In this document: positions 8,069-17,021 of the stretch, in pieces
How the letters are laid out: every line of letters begins with the position of its first letter
Numbering within the stretch: position 1 is the first letter of the stretch
Source of the DNA: Myxococcus landrumus
Lineage (GTDB): Bacteria > Myxococcota > Myxococcia > Myxococcales > Myxococcaceae
Direction of reading: 5' to 3'
NCBI RefSeq assembly: GCF_017301635.1
Contig: NZ_CP071091.1
Location: 7,246,501-7,310,500, forward strand
DNA: 64,000 bases
Position numbers and translations under genes: made by a program
The notes under the pieces: generated by a model
What the model was told of the DNA's origin: nothing
The model's database searches: none
Seen by the model: only the letters and a program-made list of their open reading frames with translations

Positions 8069-8797
8069 TTACGGCGACAGCTCCGCGACGATTCGAGCGT
8101 AGTCGGCGGAGGTCCACGGCTTCGGATTGAAGACGTAGAGGGTGCGGGTTCCTGGAGGCACCGCGCGGGGTTCATCGAATGCGAGCCCCACGCTGCCCTG
8201 GCAGGGCAGGGGAATCTCTCGCGCGAAACGGCGCCGCCAGACAGCGGACTCCGGACCCATGCGGAAGAGCTGTGGCACCACCTCGTCCACGGGCGCACGC
8301 GTCACCCAGCTCCCCGGCACACACCACGAAGCCAGCCCTGTGATGGACAGCCGGTGAGTCGACGGCAGTCGCTCTCGCAACGTCTGGAGCAGTGAGAGAT
8401 AGGCGTCGTACTCGGACTCTCGTGCGTCGAAGTCGAGCTGCAAGCCCGTGGCATCGGGCCGGACCGCGAGGGTGATGAGCTGGTCCGCGAGCTGGGAGAT
8501 GCGCTCTGGCTTGAAGCGCGCGAGGGACGCTCCCTCGCGCATCTCCAACCTCACCGTGGCTCGGGGCACCATGCCCGCAGGCATGCGCAGCGGTTGCCGG
8601 CGCGAGCGGACGATGGTCGCCGTGTCGGTCAGCTCCACGGTCGCCAACAGGAACGCCACGTCGACGGGCTGTCCCTCCAGGAACCGCAGGTCCTCCGGCC
8701 GCTCCCAGGCCCAGAGCACCACGCGAGGTGGCTCGGACGTCGGGACACACGCGAGCGTCGTGCACAGCAAGAGAAGGATGAACCTGCCACGACTCAC
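8069..8797 (-). CDS. DUF3142-type lipoprotein
   Basis: 242 residues from a GTG start. The N-terminus VSRGRFILLLLCTTLAC-V is a lipoprotein signal with lipobox TLAC. The mature protein has the DUF3142 pattern: VVLWAWERPEDLRFL near the start, a TGLQLDFDARESEYDAYLSLL segment resembling a glycoside-hydrolase-type TIM-barrel strand with acidic residues, and LPLSITGLASWC-like strands. It is presumably a cell-envelope protein; the activity is not known. It starts 16 bases after the stop of the 757-residue secreted protein upstream, so the two are probably co-transcribed and may work together. Confidence 0.75.
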   Translation of the reverse strand: MSRGRFILLLLCTTLACVPTSEPPRVVLWAWERPEDLRFLEGQPVDVAFLLATVELTDTATIVRSRRQPLRMPAGMVPRATVRLEMREGASLARFKPERISQLADQLITLAVRPDATGLQLDFDARESEYDAYLSLLQTLRERLPSTHRLSITGLASWCVPGSWVTRAPVDEVVPQLFRMGPESAVWRRRFAREIPLPCQGSVGLAFDEPRAVPPGTRTLYVFNPKPWTSADYARIVAELSP

Positions 8798-8813
8798 GGA
8801 AGATGCCCCTCGC

Positions 8814-11087
8814 TCAGTGGTAGTACTTCGACTTCTTCGCGAGGTCACTCTTCCCATAACGCCGATGCAGGAGGCGAAACGCATCGCGGGCCTCGGGTGT
8901 GCGCTCGGCGCAGGACTTCTTGCTCGCGCGGACCACACGGTAGAGCGCCACGGGTGAGCGAGGGTCCTTCGGATGCGCCTGCGCCCACGCCAGCGCCGCG
9001 CGTCCGAGATAGCTCATCGAGCTGCCCGCCGCGACCACCTTGCTCCACTCCTCACGCGCGGCCCGCGTCTCTTCCTCCGTCAGGAAGGACAGCGCGGTCG
9101 TGGGCGTCTCAGTGCTGCTCGTGCACCAGCCAATCTTCCCGTACGTGAGCATCTCCCGCACGTAGGTCTCCGCATCCTCGCTGGACAACCCCGCGTCCTT
9201 CACGCCGTCTTCTCCCGCTTTGAGTTCCGGGGTCGCCCCCAGTGAGTCCATCAACAGGAACTGGGCTTCGAACAGGCGCTCCTCCCTCGACGTGTGCCGG
9301 AGCACGGCGCTCAACCCGACATGCGCGATGGGCTCCGTCTTCTCGAGCACCTTCGCCACCGCCAGGAGCGTCTCATGGTCCTCCACCACCACGGCGCGAG
9401 TGAAGGCCGTCCATCGCAACTGATGACGGATGGCGGGAGGCAGCGAGCTCTTCTCCGCCAGCTCACTCATCTGCTTCGCCGTCAGCCGAGGATTGAGTGC
9501 TCTCACCGCCGCCCAATCCAAGACACGGCTCCGCTCCGTGAGCGGCACGTCGAGCGCATCACTGAAGCCGTTGCCCTCCATTCCCGCGGCGGACCGCAGC
9601 GCATGCGACACCGCCTCATCCCAGTCGCCCGCCAGCGCGAAACGCTCATCGCGCAGGAGGTTGTCGCTGGAGACCGACTCGCGAGACATCTCCGGCGGCA
9701 CCCTCGCGAGCCGAGCCCGCGCCGCCGCGACGTCCCCCAGCTCACGCAAGAGGTGCGCGGAGCGATACACCAGCGTCATCGTGGCCGGTGACTTCACGGG
9801 GACCTGTGCCGCCGCTTCGAGCACCTCCCTCAGCCCCGGCGAATCCACCCGCGCGGACTGGAGCGCGGCGACGAGCCACGGCACCTGGCGAGTCTTCCCC
9901 CATCGAGCCACGGCCAGCGCGTAGTTCCGCCGTGCCCGAGGCTCCCGCTGACTGTCGGCCAGGAGCGGAGGGACGTACGTCACGGCGAGCCACTCCGAGA
10001 GCTCCTTCGCGGCCCCCGTCAGTCCGGCACAGAGCGGCTGGCTCGACTTCTCGTCATCGTCGAGCCATCGCTTGAGCCCCAGGTTCAGGTCGATGAGCTC
10101 GACCCCCAGCGCCGCTCCCGTCCCCGGTTGAACCCCGCGCCCCAGCAGCTCACAGGTCAACGCATCCGGCTGGAGCCGGGAGCGAACGAGGTTCCGCAGT
10201 CGCAGCGTCGCCGGATGGACCTCGCGCAGCTCGGGCGCCGCGAGGACCTGGGCCATCACCTTCTCCGCCTCGGTCAGCCGGGCGACGAACTCGGGCGATG
10301 CTTCGGACAGGGGCCTCCCATCCTCGGAGCGCTCGAGCAGTGCCTGCCGCACCTGGACACGGGCCACCAGGTACGCGGCGAGCGCACGGTAGGGAGAGCC
10401 CTGGTCCTGGCTGATCTGCTGAAAGCCCTGGGCGGCCTCGGCGAAGCGTCGCCCATAGAAGTCCGACGAGGCCTGTTGATACGCGTGCTCCGCGCGACGG
10501 CGGGCCTGGACCGACGCAGGCAGTCCTCCGTCGAGCGCGGGCGCGAGCACGTCCAGCGCACTCCCCGCACCGAAGACCACGTCCTGGTTGCGCACCCACT
10601 CCGCCACGAGCGCGGGGTGCTGCTTCCACTCCGTGGCAAGCACCCGCAGCGTCTTCTCCGCGCGCAGGAAGGCATCGCCGTGGATGTAAGGGAGCCGGCC
10701 GTAGTCCTGCTCGACGAAGAGCTGGGGCGGCGTGGCGGGAGGCGTCGAGGGAAGGACCTCGGCCCGCGCCGCGAGCCACCGCGCGGCCTCCTTTTCCGCG
10801 CCACCGGGCACGTCTTCCTGCCAGCGGGCCCAGGACTCCACCGCGTGTCGTTGTTCCTCGGGCGTGGTGGGCACCGCCATCATCACCCGCCACGCATACG
10901 CGAGGTACATGGGCTGGAACGTCCCCTGAAGCACGCCCAGGCGTCCGGCCGCGAACGCCTCGAATGGGCGGTCGGGGTGGGTGGAGTGGACGTAGATGGG
11001 AGACTCGAAGAAGGGCCCACAGGCCCGGGCCGGAGCGGACTCCAGCACGAGCGCGAGACCCATCAATCCAACGAGCAAGGGCTTCAT
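8814..11087 (-). CDS. Large secreted protein of unknown function
   Basis: About 757 residues beginning with a cleavable signal MKPLLVGLMGLALVLESAPARA-CGPFFE. The CGPFF just after cleavage suggests a disulfide or possibly lipid-modified N-terminus. The remainder is rich in Ala/Leu/Glu/Arg helices with periodic A-x-x-Y/W-x-x-A patterns, suggesting a helical-repeat (TPR-like) fold. I do not recognise a named family. A GTG nine codons upstream (11114) is an alternative start; neither has a strong ribosome-binding site. It is followed after 16 bases by the DUF3142 lipoprotein gene, forming an envelope-protein operon. Confidence 0.7.
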   Translation of the reverse strand: MKPLLVGLMGLALVLESAPARACGPFFESPIYVHSTHPDRPFEAFAAGRLGVLQGTFQPMYLAYAWRVMMAVPTTPEEQRHAVESWARWQEDVPGGAEKEAARWLAARAEVLPSTPPATPPQLFVEQDYGRLPYIHGDAFLRAEKTLRVLATEWKQHPALVAEWVRNQDVVFGAGSALDVLAPALDGGLPASVQARRRAEHAYQQASSDFYGRRFAEAAQGFQQISQDQGSPYRALAAYLVARVQVRQALLERSEDGRPLSEASPEFVARLTEAEKVMAQVLAAPELREVHPATLRLRNLVRSRLQPDALTCELLGRGVQPGTGAALGVELIDLNLGLKRWLDDDEKSSQPLCAGLTGAAKELSEWLAVTYVPPLLADSQREPRARRNYALAVARWGKTRQVPWLVAALQSARVDSPGLREVLEAAAQVPVKSPATMTLVYRSAHLLRELGDVAAARARLARVPPEMSRESVSSDNLLRDERFALAGDWDEAVSHALRSAAGMEGNGFSDALDVPLTERSRVLDWAAVRALNPRLTAKQMSELAEKSSLPPAIRHQLRWTAFTRAVVVEDHETLLAVAKVLEKTEPIAHVGLSAVLRHTSREERLFEAQFLLMDSLGATPELKAGEDGVKDAGLSSEDAETYVREMLTYGKIGWCTSSTETPTTALSFLTEEETRAAREEWSKVVAAGSSMSYLGRAALAWAQAHPKDPRSPVALYRVVRASKKSCAERTPEARDAFRLLHRRYGKSDLAKKSKYYH

Positions 11088-11150
11088 CGAGGAAGGGCGC
11101 AAGTCAGGCAGCACTGAAGCACGAGCAACCCTTCTCCCACCACGCCCCCC

Positions 11151-12173
11151 TCACGAACCCGAGCGAGCCCTCGCTGGAACCCCGAAGCGGCTGGGCGGCT
11201 GTCCCGTCCATCGCCGGAACGCGCGGGTGAAGGTGCTCACATCCGAGAACCCCAGCAGGTACGCGATTTCGCTCACCGACCGCCCCGGCTCGGAGAGATA
11301 CGAGAGCGCCTGGGTCCGCCGCGTTTCCGCGAGCAGCTCCCGGAACCCCGAGCCCGACTCCACCAGCTTGCGCTGAAGGCTGCGCGAGCTCATGTGCAGC
11401 CGCTCCGCCACCTTCTCCTGCGACGGCTCTCCCTGCGGGAGCAGCTCCAGCAGCACCCCGCGCACCCGGGCCACCACGTCCTGTCCCGCCTGCCGGGCCA
11501 GGTGCCGGATGATGAGCTCGTCATTGATGCGCGCCAGCTCCGGGTTCGCCCCGGGAAGAGTGACCTCGAACGCCGAGCGCTCATACACGAGCACATCCGC
11601 GCCCGCGCCGAACGTCAGCTTGCACCGGAACAACTTCTCGTAGGGCGTCAGGTCCACGGGCGCCGCGCGGCGCAGCAGCACCTCCCGAGGTGACAGCTCC
11701 CGCCGGTACATCACCCGGCAGAAGCGCACCAGGAGATAGGCCACCGCGTCCGTCTCCTCCTCACACAGGTGCGGCCCTCCGCCCCCGTCGTAGAGGATCA
11801 CCTGATAGCAATCGCCATCCCGGGTGAAGGCCGGGCGCAGTCCGTCCGACACCAGCGCCACAGCGTGCACCAGCCGCTCGAACGCCTCGCGCAGCGTGCT
11901 GGAGGCATTGAGCCGGTAGCCCACCGCGTGGAACGTGGTGGGCGCCACGTGCCGAGCCATCTGCAGCCCGATGGCGGGGTCCGCTGAATTTTCCACCGCC
12001 AGCCGCCACAGCCGCGTCATCCCCGCTTGGGGATAGCGCGCGTTGGCGTCGCCCAGCAGCGTCGGGTCCAACCCCGCCTTCACGAACAATGCCTGGGCAT
12101 CCACTCCGCGCAGCTCCAGCGTGCGGTGGAGCGTGAGAGCCCAGCTCGTCAAAACGGTCGCCGGAGAGCTCAT
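11151..12173 (-). CDS. AraC-family transcriptional regulator
   Basis: 340 residues. The N-terminal about 200 residues match the arabinose-binding-like domain of the OruR/ArgR-type AraC regulators (FVKAGLDPTLLGDANARYP, MARHVAPTTFHAVGY). The C-terminal double helix-turn-helix contains VAERLHMSSRSLQRKL and ISEIAYLLGFSDVSTFTRAF-type helices (SVSEIAYLLGFSDVSTFTRA), then RRWTGQPPSRF. GAAGGCG 8 bases upstream supports the ATG at 12173. It is divergent from the propeller/di-haem gene and could control it; ligand unknown. Confidence 0.88.
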   Translation of the reverse strand: MSSPATVLTSWALTLHRTLELRGVDAQALFVKAGLDPTLLGDANARYPQAGMTRLWRLAVENSADPAIGLQMARHVAPTTFHAVGYRLNASSTLREAFERLVHAVALVSDGLRPAFTRDGDCYQVILYDGGGGPHLCEEETDAVAYLLVRFCRVMYRRELSPREVLLRRAAPVDLTPYEKLFRCKLTFGAGADVLVYERSAFEVTLPGANPELARINDELIIRHLARQAGQDVVARVRGVLLELLPQGEPSQEKVAERLHMSSRSLQRKLVESGSGFRELLAETRRTQALSYLSEPGRSVSEIAYLLGFSDVSTFTRAFRRWTGQPPSRFGVPARARSGS

Positions 12174-12482
12174 GTTGTCGCCTTCGGCCAAAGGAATTGG
12201 CGGAATGGAACAAGCGTGGGGGACAGCCCAACCAGTAGCTTGGCTTCCCCGGAATCCTGCCATGTCGGAGGTGATGATGCCTGTTCATGAGCGTCGTGTG
12301 TCTTCTGGCTGATGCATTGCGTCACCCGTACCCCTGAGTGCGTCTGAGCGGCGCGGTTCAAGGGCTTCACGCTTTTCCGCCGTGCTCACTCTCGCGTGGT
12401 TCCTTTCCGTCGGTGGAGGCCCCCGCCGCGTCGGGTGGGCGTGTGCCTTCAGTCTCCTCTATTCCAAAGGTCTGGCATTCCC
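12174..12482. other. Divergent intergenic region, AraC regulator / di-haem propeller
   Basis: 309 bases between two divergent start codons. It must hold both promoters, but I see no convincing sigma-70 boxes, palindrome or small gene in it. Confidence 0.4.
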
Positions 12483-15269
12483 ATGACTCCCTTGAGACTC
12501 AGCGGCATCCAGAAGTCCTTGCTGGTGGTGTTGGCGTGGGTGGCCTTCGGGCCGGCCTTCGCCGCGGCGCCGAGCTTCCTGACCTTCGAGAGTGGACAGG
12601 TCCGCCCGTTGGCGATGTCTCCGGACGGCAGTCGGCTGTTCGCGGTGAACACGCCGGACAACAGCGTGTCGGTCTTCAAGGTGGAGGACTCGGGGCTGAC
12701 GTTGCAGGCGAAGGTGACGGTGGGGTTGGAGCCGGTGGCGGTGGCGCCTCGGGGCAATGACGAGGTCTGGGTGGTCAACCACCTGTCCGACAGCGTGAGC
12801 GTGGTGTCGCTCACGGGGACGCCGCGCGTGGTGCGCACGCTGCTGGTGGGGGACGAGCCGCGCGACCTCGTCTTCGCGGGGCCGAAGGGGCGGGCGTTCA
12901 TCACCACGGCGCACCGGGGGCAGCACCGCACGCACGCGTCCATCTCGGCGGTGCCGGGCGCGGGAGACCCGCAGCTCACCACGCCGGGCGTGGGGCGCGC
13001 GGACGTCTGGGTGTTCGACCCGGCGAACCTGGGCACGACGCTGGGCGGCACGCCCGTGCGCATCCTGAACCTGTTCGGGGATACGCCGCGCGCGCTGACG
13101 GTGAGCCCGGATGGGCGCACGGTGTATGCGGCGGTCTTCAAGTCGGGCAACCAGACGACGGCGGTGCTGGAGGAGCTCGTCTGTGAGGGCTTCAATCCCT
13201 ATCTGCCCTGTCTGGTGAGCGGCGGCATCTATCCCGGCGGCAGCCCGGGGCCTGAAACCAACCACCAGGGCGTGCCCGCGCCCGAGGTGGCGCTCATCGT
13301 GAAATACAACCGGCAGTTCAGCCAGTGGCAGGACGAGCTGGGGCGCAACTGGAACAACGCGATTCGCTTCAGCCTGCCGGACCAGGACGTGTTCGCCATC
13401 GACGCGGACGGGCTGACGCAGAAGGAGGCGTTCTCACACGTGGGCACCACGCTGTTCAACATGGTGACCAACCCGGTGACGGGCACGGTGTACGTGTCCA
13501 ACACGGAGGCCAACAACCACGTGCGCTTCGAGGGCCCCGGTGTCTTCGGCGGCACCACGGTGCAGGGGCACCTGGCGGAGACGCGCATCACCGCGATTCT
13601 CGCGGGCACGGTGCTGCCTCGGCACCTGAACAAGCACCTGGACTACGCGAAGCTGGCGACGGAGCCGGGCTTCGACCCGACGGCGAAGGCGCACAGCCTG
13701 GCCACGCCACTGGACATGGTGGTGAGCCGGGATGGCCGCACGCTCTACGTGGCCGCGTATGGCTCCAGCAAGGTGGGCGTGTTCGACACGCAGGCGCTGG
13801 AGTCGGACAGCTTCAACCCGCGGCTGAACAGCGCGGCGTACATCCCGGTGAGCGGCGGAGGCCCCAGCGGCCTGGTGCTGGACGAGGCGCGCGGCCGGCT
13901 CTACGTGATGACCCGCTTCGACAACGCGGTGAAGGTCATCGACCTGGCGACGCGCGCGGAGGTGGGGCAGCAGGTGCTGTTCAACCCGGAGCCTGTCGCG
14001 GTGGTGCAGGGGCGGCCGGTGCTCTACGACGCGGCGACCTTCTCCGCGAACGGCGAGGCGTCCTGTTCGAGCTGCCACATCTTCGGCGACATGGATGACC
14101 TGGCGTGGGATTTGGGCAATCCCGATGATGACGTCACGCAGAACCCGATTTCGGGTCGGCTGCTGGCCACGGCCACGCTGCTCAAGCCGCACATCAACGG
14201 CTCCGGCAAGGTGAGCGACTTCCACCCGATGAAGGGCCCCATGACGACGCAGACGATGCGCGGCATGAGCACGTCCGGGCCCATGCACTGGCGCGGCGAC
14301 CGCTCCAACGGCTTCTTCGGCGTCAGCGGCTCGGACCCGAACCTGTCCTTCATGAACTTCATCGTCGCGTTCGAGGGCCTGTTGGGCCGCGCGAGCAAGC
14401 CCACCCTGACGGAGATGCAGCGCTTCACCGACTTCCAGTTGCAGGTGGTGCTGCCGCCCAACCCGGTGCGCAACCTGGACAACTCGCTGACGGTGGCGCA
14501 GCAGCGGGGGTTGAACTTCTACGCGGGCTCACGCCGCTCGGATGGTCTGCCGTTGGGAGAGGGATTGGGCTTCACGTGTGAGGGGTGCCACCGGCTGGAC
14601 CCGTCGAAGGGGTTCTACGGCACGGATGGCCAGGTGAGCTTCGAGAACATCCCGCAGATTGTGAAGATTCCGCACCTGCGCAATCTGTATCAAAAGGTGG
14701 GCATGTTCGGGAACGCGAACACTCCGTTCTTCATGGCGCCAGACAGCGGCTGGATGGGGAACCAGGTGCGAGGCTTTGGCATGGTGCACGACGGCGCGGT
14801 GGATACGATTGCGCGCTTCCTGTCGGCCATCGTGTTCATTCCGAGCATCGGGGTGGGCTTCCCGTTGAACAACCCGGATGGGACGCGGCGGGACGTGGAG
14901 CAGTTGCTGCTCGCGTTCGACACGGACCTGGCGCCCATCGTGGGGCAGCAGGTGACGCTGAGCAGCACGAACGCGGCGAGCGTGGGGCCGCGCATCGACC
15001 TGCTGTTGCAGCGGGCGCGCACGCCGTTCACCTCGAAGATTCTGGGCGGGGGGGTGAAGGAGTGTGAGCTGGTGGCGAAGGTGGCGCTGGGGGGACGCGT
15101 GAAGGGCTTCCTCTACAACCCGGTGGGCAATGCGTTCATCCCGGATGACAGCACCTCGACCACCGTCTCGGATGTCACGCTGCGGGGGTATGCCAAGACG
15201 GCGGGGCAGGAGGTAACCTACACCTGTGTGCCGCCTGGCTCGGGGGCGCGTATCGGGCTCAATCGCTGA
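12483..15269 (+). CDS. Beta-propeller/di-haem cytochrome c fusion protein
   Basis: 928 residues with a Sec signal peptide (LLVVLAWVAFGPAFA-A). The first half is a YVTN/NHL-like beta-propeller: repeats such as MSPDGSRLFAVNTPDNSVSV, VSPDGRTVYAAVF and VSRDGRTLYVAAYGSSKVGVF. The second half is a di-haem module with c-haem motifs CSSCH (528-532) and CEGCH (699-703), as in MauG/cytochrome-peroxidase-like proteins. It would act in the periplasm in electron transfer or peroxide/amine-type redox chemistry; the substrate is unknown. The preferred ATG gives a clean signal peptide although the ribosome-binding site (AAAGG) is weak. It is followed by a MopE-like lipoprotein gene on the same strand, which may be linked through redox or metal chemistry. 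Confidence 0.85.
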   Translation: MTPLRLSGIQKSLLVVLAWVAFGPAFAAAPSFLTFESGQVRPLAMSPDGSRLFAVNTPDNSVSVFKVEDSGLTLQAKVTVGLEPVAVAPRGNDEVWVVNHLSDSVSVVSLTGTPRVVRTLLVGDEPRDLVFAGPKGRAFITTAHRGQHRTHASISAVPGAGDPQLTTPGVGRADVWVFDPANLGTTLGGTPVRILNLFGDTPRALTVSPDGRTVYAAVFKSGNQTTAVLEELVCEGFNPYLPCLVSGGIYPGGSPGPETNHQGVPAPEVALIVKYNRQFSQWQDELGRNWNNAIRFSLPDQDVFAIDADGLTQKEAFSHVGTTLFNMVTNPVTGTVYVSNTEANNHVRFEGPGVFGGTTVQGHLAETRITAILAGTVLPRHLNKHLDYAKLATEPGFDPTAKAHSLATPLDMVVSRDGRTLYVAAYGSSKVGVFDTQALESDSFNPRLNSAAYIPVSGGGPSGLVLDEARGRLYVMTRFDNAVKVIDLATRAEVGQQVLFNPEPVAVVQGRPVLYDAATFSANGEASCSSCHIFGDMDDLAWDLGNPDDDVTQNPISGRLLATATLLKPHINGSGKVSDFHPMKGPMTTQTMRGMSTSGPMHWRGDRSNGFFGVSGSDPNLSFMNFIVAFEGLLGRASKPTLTEMQRFTDFQLQVVLPPNPVRNLDNSLTVAQQRGLNFYAGSRRSDGLPLGEGLGFTCEGCHRLDPSKGFYGTDGQVSFENIPQIVKIPHLRNLYQKVGMFGNANTPFFMAPDSGWMGNQVRGFGMVHDGAVDTIARFLSAIVFIPSIGVGFPLNNPDGTRRDVEQLLLAFDTDLAPIVGQQVTLSSTNAASVGPRIDLLLQRARTPFTSKILGGGVKECELVAKVALGGRVKGFLYNPVGNAFIPDDSTSTTVSDVTLRGYAKTAGQEVTYTCVPPGSGARIGLNR

Positions 15270-15368
15270 CAAAGTGTCAAAGACACGTGCCGCGGGGAGA
15301 CAGGGAGTTCCTCGCGGCATGTGAAAAGGAATTGGGTTGTCAGAGAGGGGAGGACCTGTGCGACGCTG

Positions 15369-17015
15369 ATGGCCATGCGAGATTTGCGTGTCCATGTGGG
15401 GGCCCTTCTGCTGGTGGCGCTGACGGCCTGCCAGTCCAAGGAAGTGATGGAGGAGCCACGGCGCGGGGATTTGACGGGGCAGGAGGACGGGGGCTCGCAC
15501 GGAGACGGCGGGCCGAACGATGACGGTGGCGGGGCCGGGTTCGATGCGGGCGAGTCCTGCGACGGTGGGGGCCTGCCGTGGGACGATGGTGGCACTCCCT
15601 GGGACGCGGGAATCCCAGAGGATGGCGGGAGTGCGGAGGATGGTGGGCCTGCTCCCCTGGCCTGCGAGAAGACCCAAGGTGTTTGCGCGGGTGCGAAGCG
15701 GGCGTGGGTAGACGGGGCGTTCGAGACGGTCTGCACCGCGCGCTCGTATGGCGCTGACTATGAAGAGTCCGAGTCGCGCTGTGACGGCCTCGACAATGAC
15801 TGTGATGGAGTGACGGACCCGTCGTTCACGTCCCGGGTCACCTCGATGAGCGGGGCGCATATCGGGGGCTATGTCTCCAGCCTCCGAACGGAGCAGGGCG
15901 TGTTCGTTGCCGTGCGTGGCTCGACGGGACAGATGAGCGTCCTGCGGCTGGGGGCGGACCTGTCGGTCCAGGGAACCTCGAGTGTGCCCTTGCCGCGAAC
16001 GCTCCCTGGCGAGAGTTCGGGGGTGTTGTTGCGCGCTCAGCTCGTGAAGACGAACGAGGGGCTCGCGTTGTTCCAGGCGGTCGAGATACCGGGAACGGGT
16101 GGCTCCTGTCGGCTGTCCCTGACCCCTCTCGATGCTCTGGGCGCTCCGATTCCAGGCGAGGACGGCCACGTGGTGGAGCACCTCCTCTTCAACCTGCTCG
16201 AGCAGTCGTGGACGTATCGTGTGGAGATGTCTCCCTCAGGCGACCAGGTGCTGGTCCTCTGGATTGCGCCCTTCCAGCAAGGCGGTCCGCGGCAGGTGAA
16301 GGGGCTGGTGACGGATTCGCGGGGGCAGGTGCTCACCGCCCCCAGGGTCCTCTTCACGAGCGCGCAGGGCGACACTCCGAACCCGGACAGTGTTCTCTGG
16401 CTGCGCAACGGGGAGGTGCTGGTCGCGATGGACGACTCGAGGAGCTCGCCCGAGGGGAGCACCGTGCGAGTGCGCCGCTTTGATACGAGCCTGACCCCCA
16501 TTGGCGTCGAGCGTACTTTCGAGATGTCTTCTGACCCCAGGGCCTTGTTGGTGGACCTGGGGGCCACACGGGGCGGTCCCGTGGAGTCGCCCGCGCTGGT
16601 GCTGCGGTCGCGCGAGGCTCCGGCCTGGAAGAGCCAGGTCCAGGTGGTTCACGACCTCTTCAACGGCGGGCTGCCCCTGACATGGGCCGAGGCTCCCTCC
16701 GGGGAGGTGGCCTGGTACGGCGCGCTCGCGGACGAGGGCGTGCTGCGGCTGGCGTGGCTCTCCGTGTTCAAGGACCACCAGGCGCCGCCGCCGGGCGGCG
16801 ACGATTGGCTCGGGTGGAACGGGCGCATCTGGACGCAGGATGAAGGCCACTCCGCCGTGGACCGGTCTCCCGGCCCCGCGTACCTGCCGCTCCACCGCTA
16901 CGCGCAGTGGGTCCTGATGGAGAAGCTCGAGCCCAAGCGCGTGGGCGCGCTCTACATGACGACCACGCCAGAGGAGGGCAGCTTCCTCGACGGCGTGCGC
17001 TACTGCGTGCCCTGA
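15369..17015 (+). CDS. MopE-like cysteine/Asp-motif lipoprotein
   Basis: 548 residues with a lipoprotein signal (LLLVALTAC-Q). After cleavage comes a low-complexity Asp/Gly-rich linker (repeated DGG, residues about 40-100), then the putative metal-binding motif CDGLDNDCDGVTD (starting near residue 138), which is the Cu_MopE-type repeat common in myxobacterial surface proteins. The remaining about 400 residues contain propeller-like strands without an obvious repeat. It is likely tethered to the outer membrane with the linker as a spacer. The function is unknown. It lies 100 bases downstream of the di-haem propeller gene and may be co-transcribed. Confidence 0.75.
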   Translation: MAMRDLRVHVGALLLVALTACQSKEVMEEPRRGDLTGQEDGGSHGDGGPNDDGGGAGFDAGESCDGGGLPWDDGGTPWDAGIPEDGGSAEDGGPAPLACEKTQGVCAGAKRAWVDGAFETVCTARSYGADYEESESRCDGLDNDCDGVTDPSFTSRVTSMSGAHIGGYVSSLRTEQGVFVAVRGSTGQMSVLRLGADLSVQGTSSVPLPRTLPGESSGVLLRAQLVKTNEGLALFQAVEIPGTGGSCRLSLTPLDALGAPIPGEDGHVVEHLLFNLLEQSWTYRVEMSPSGDQVLVLWIAPFQQGGPRQVKGLVTDSRGQVLTAPRVLFTSAQGDTPNPDSVLWLRNGEVLVAMDDSRSSPEGSTVRVRRFDTSLTPIGVERTFEMSSDPRALLVDLGATRGGPVESPALVLRSREAPAWKSQVQVVHDLFNGGLPLTWAEAPSGEVAWYGALADEGVLRLAWLSVFKDHQAPPPGGDDWLGWNGRIWTQDEGHSAVDRSPGPAYLPLHRYAQWVLMEKLEPKRVGALYMTTTPEEGSFLDGVRYCVP

Positions 17016-17021
17016 GCCGCG

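Noticed and set aside
15274..15286. GTGTC-AAA-GACAC palindrome after the di-haem gene
   Set aside because: Too short for a terminator and no second copy in the window to support an operator.
14529..16181. 550-codon antisense frame over the di-haem and MopE-like genes
   Set aside because: No signal, motif or ribosome-binding site; sense genes have haem motifs and lipoprotein signals.
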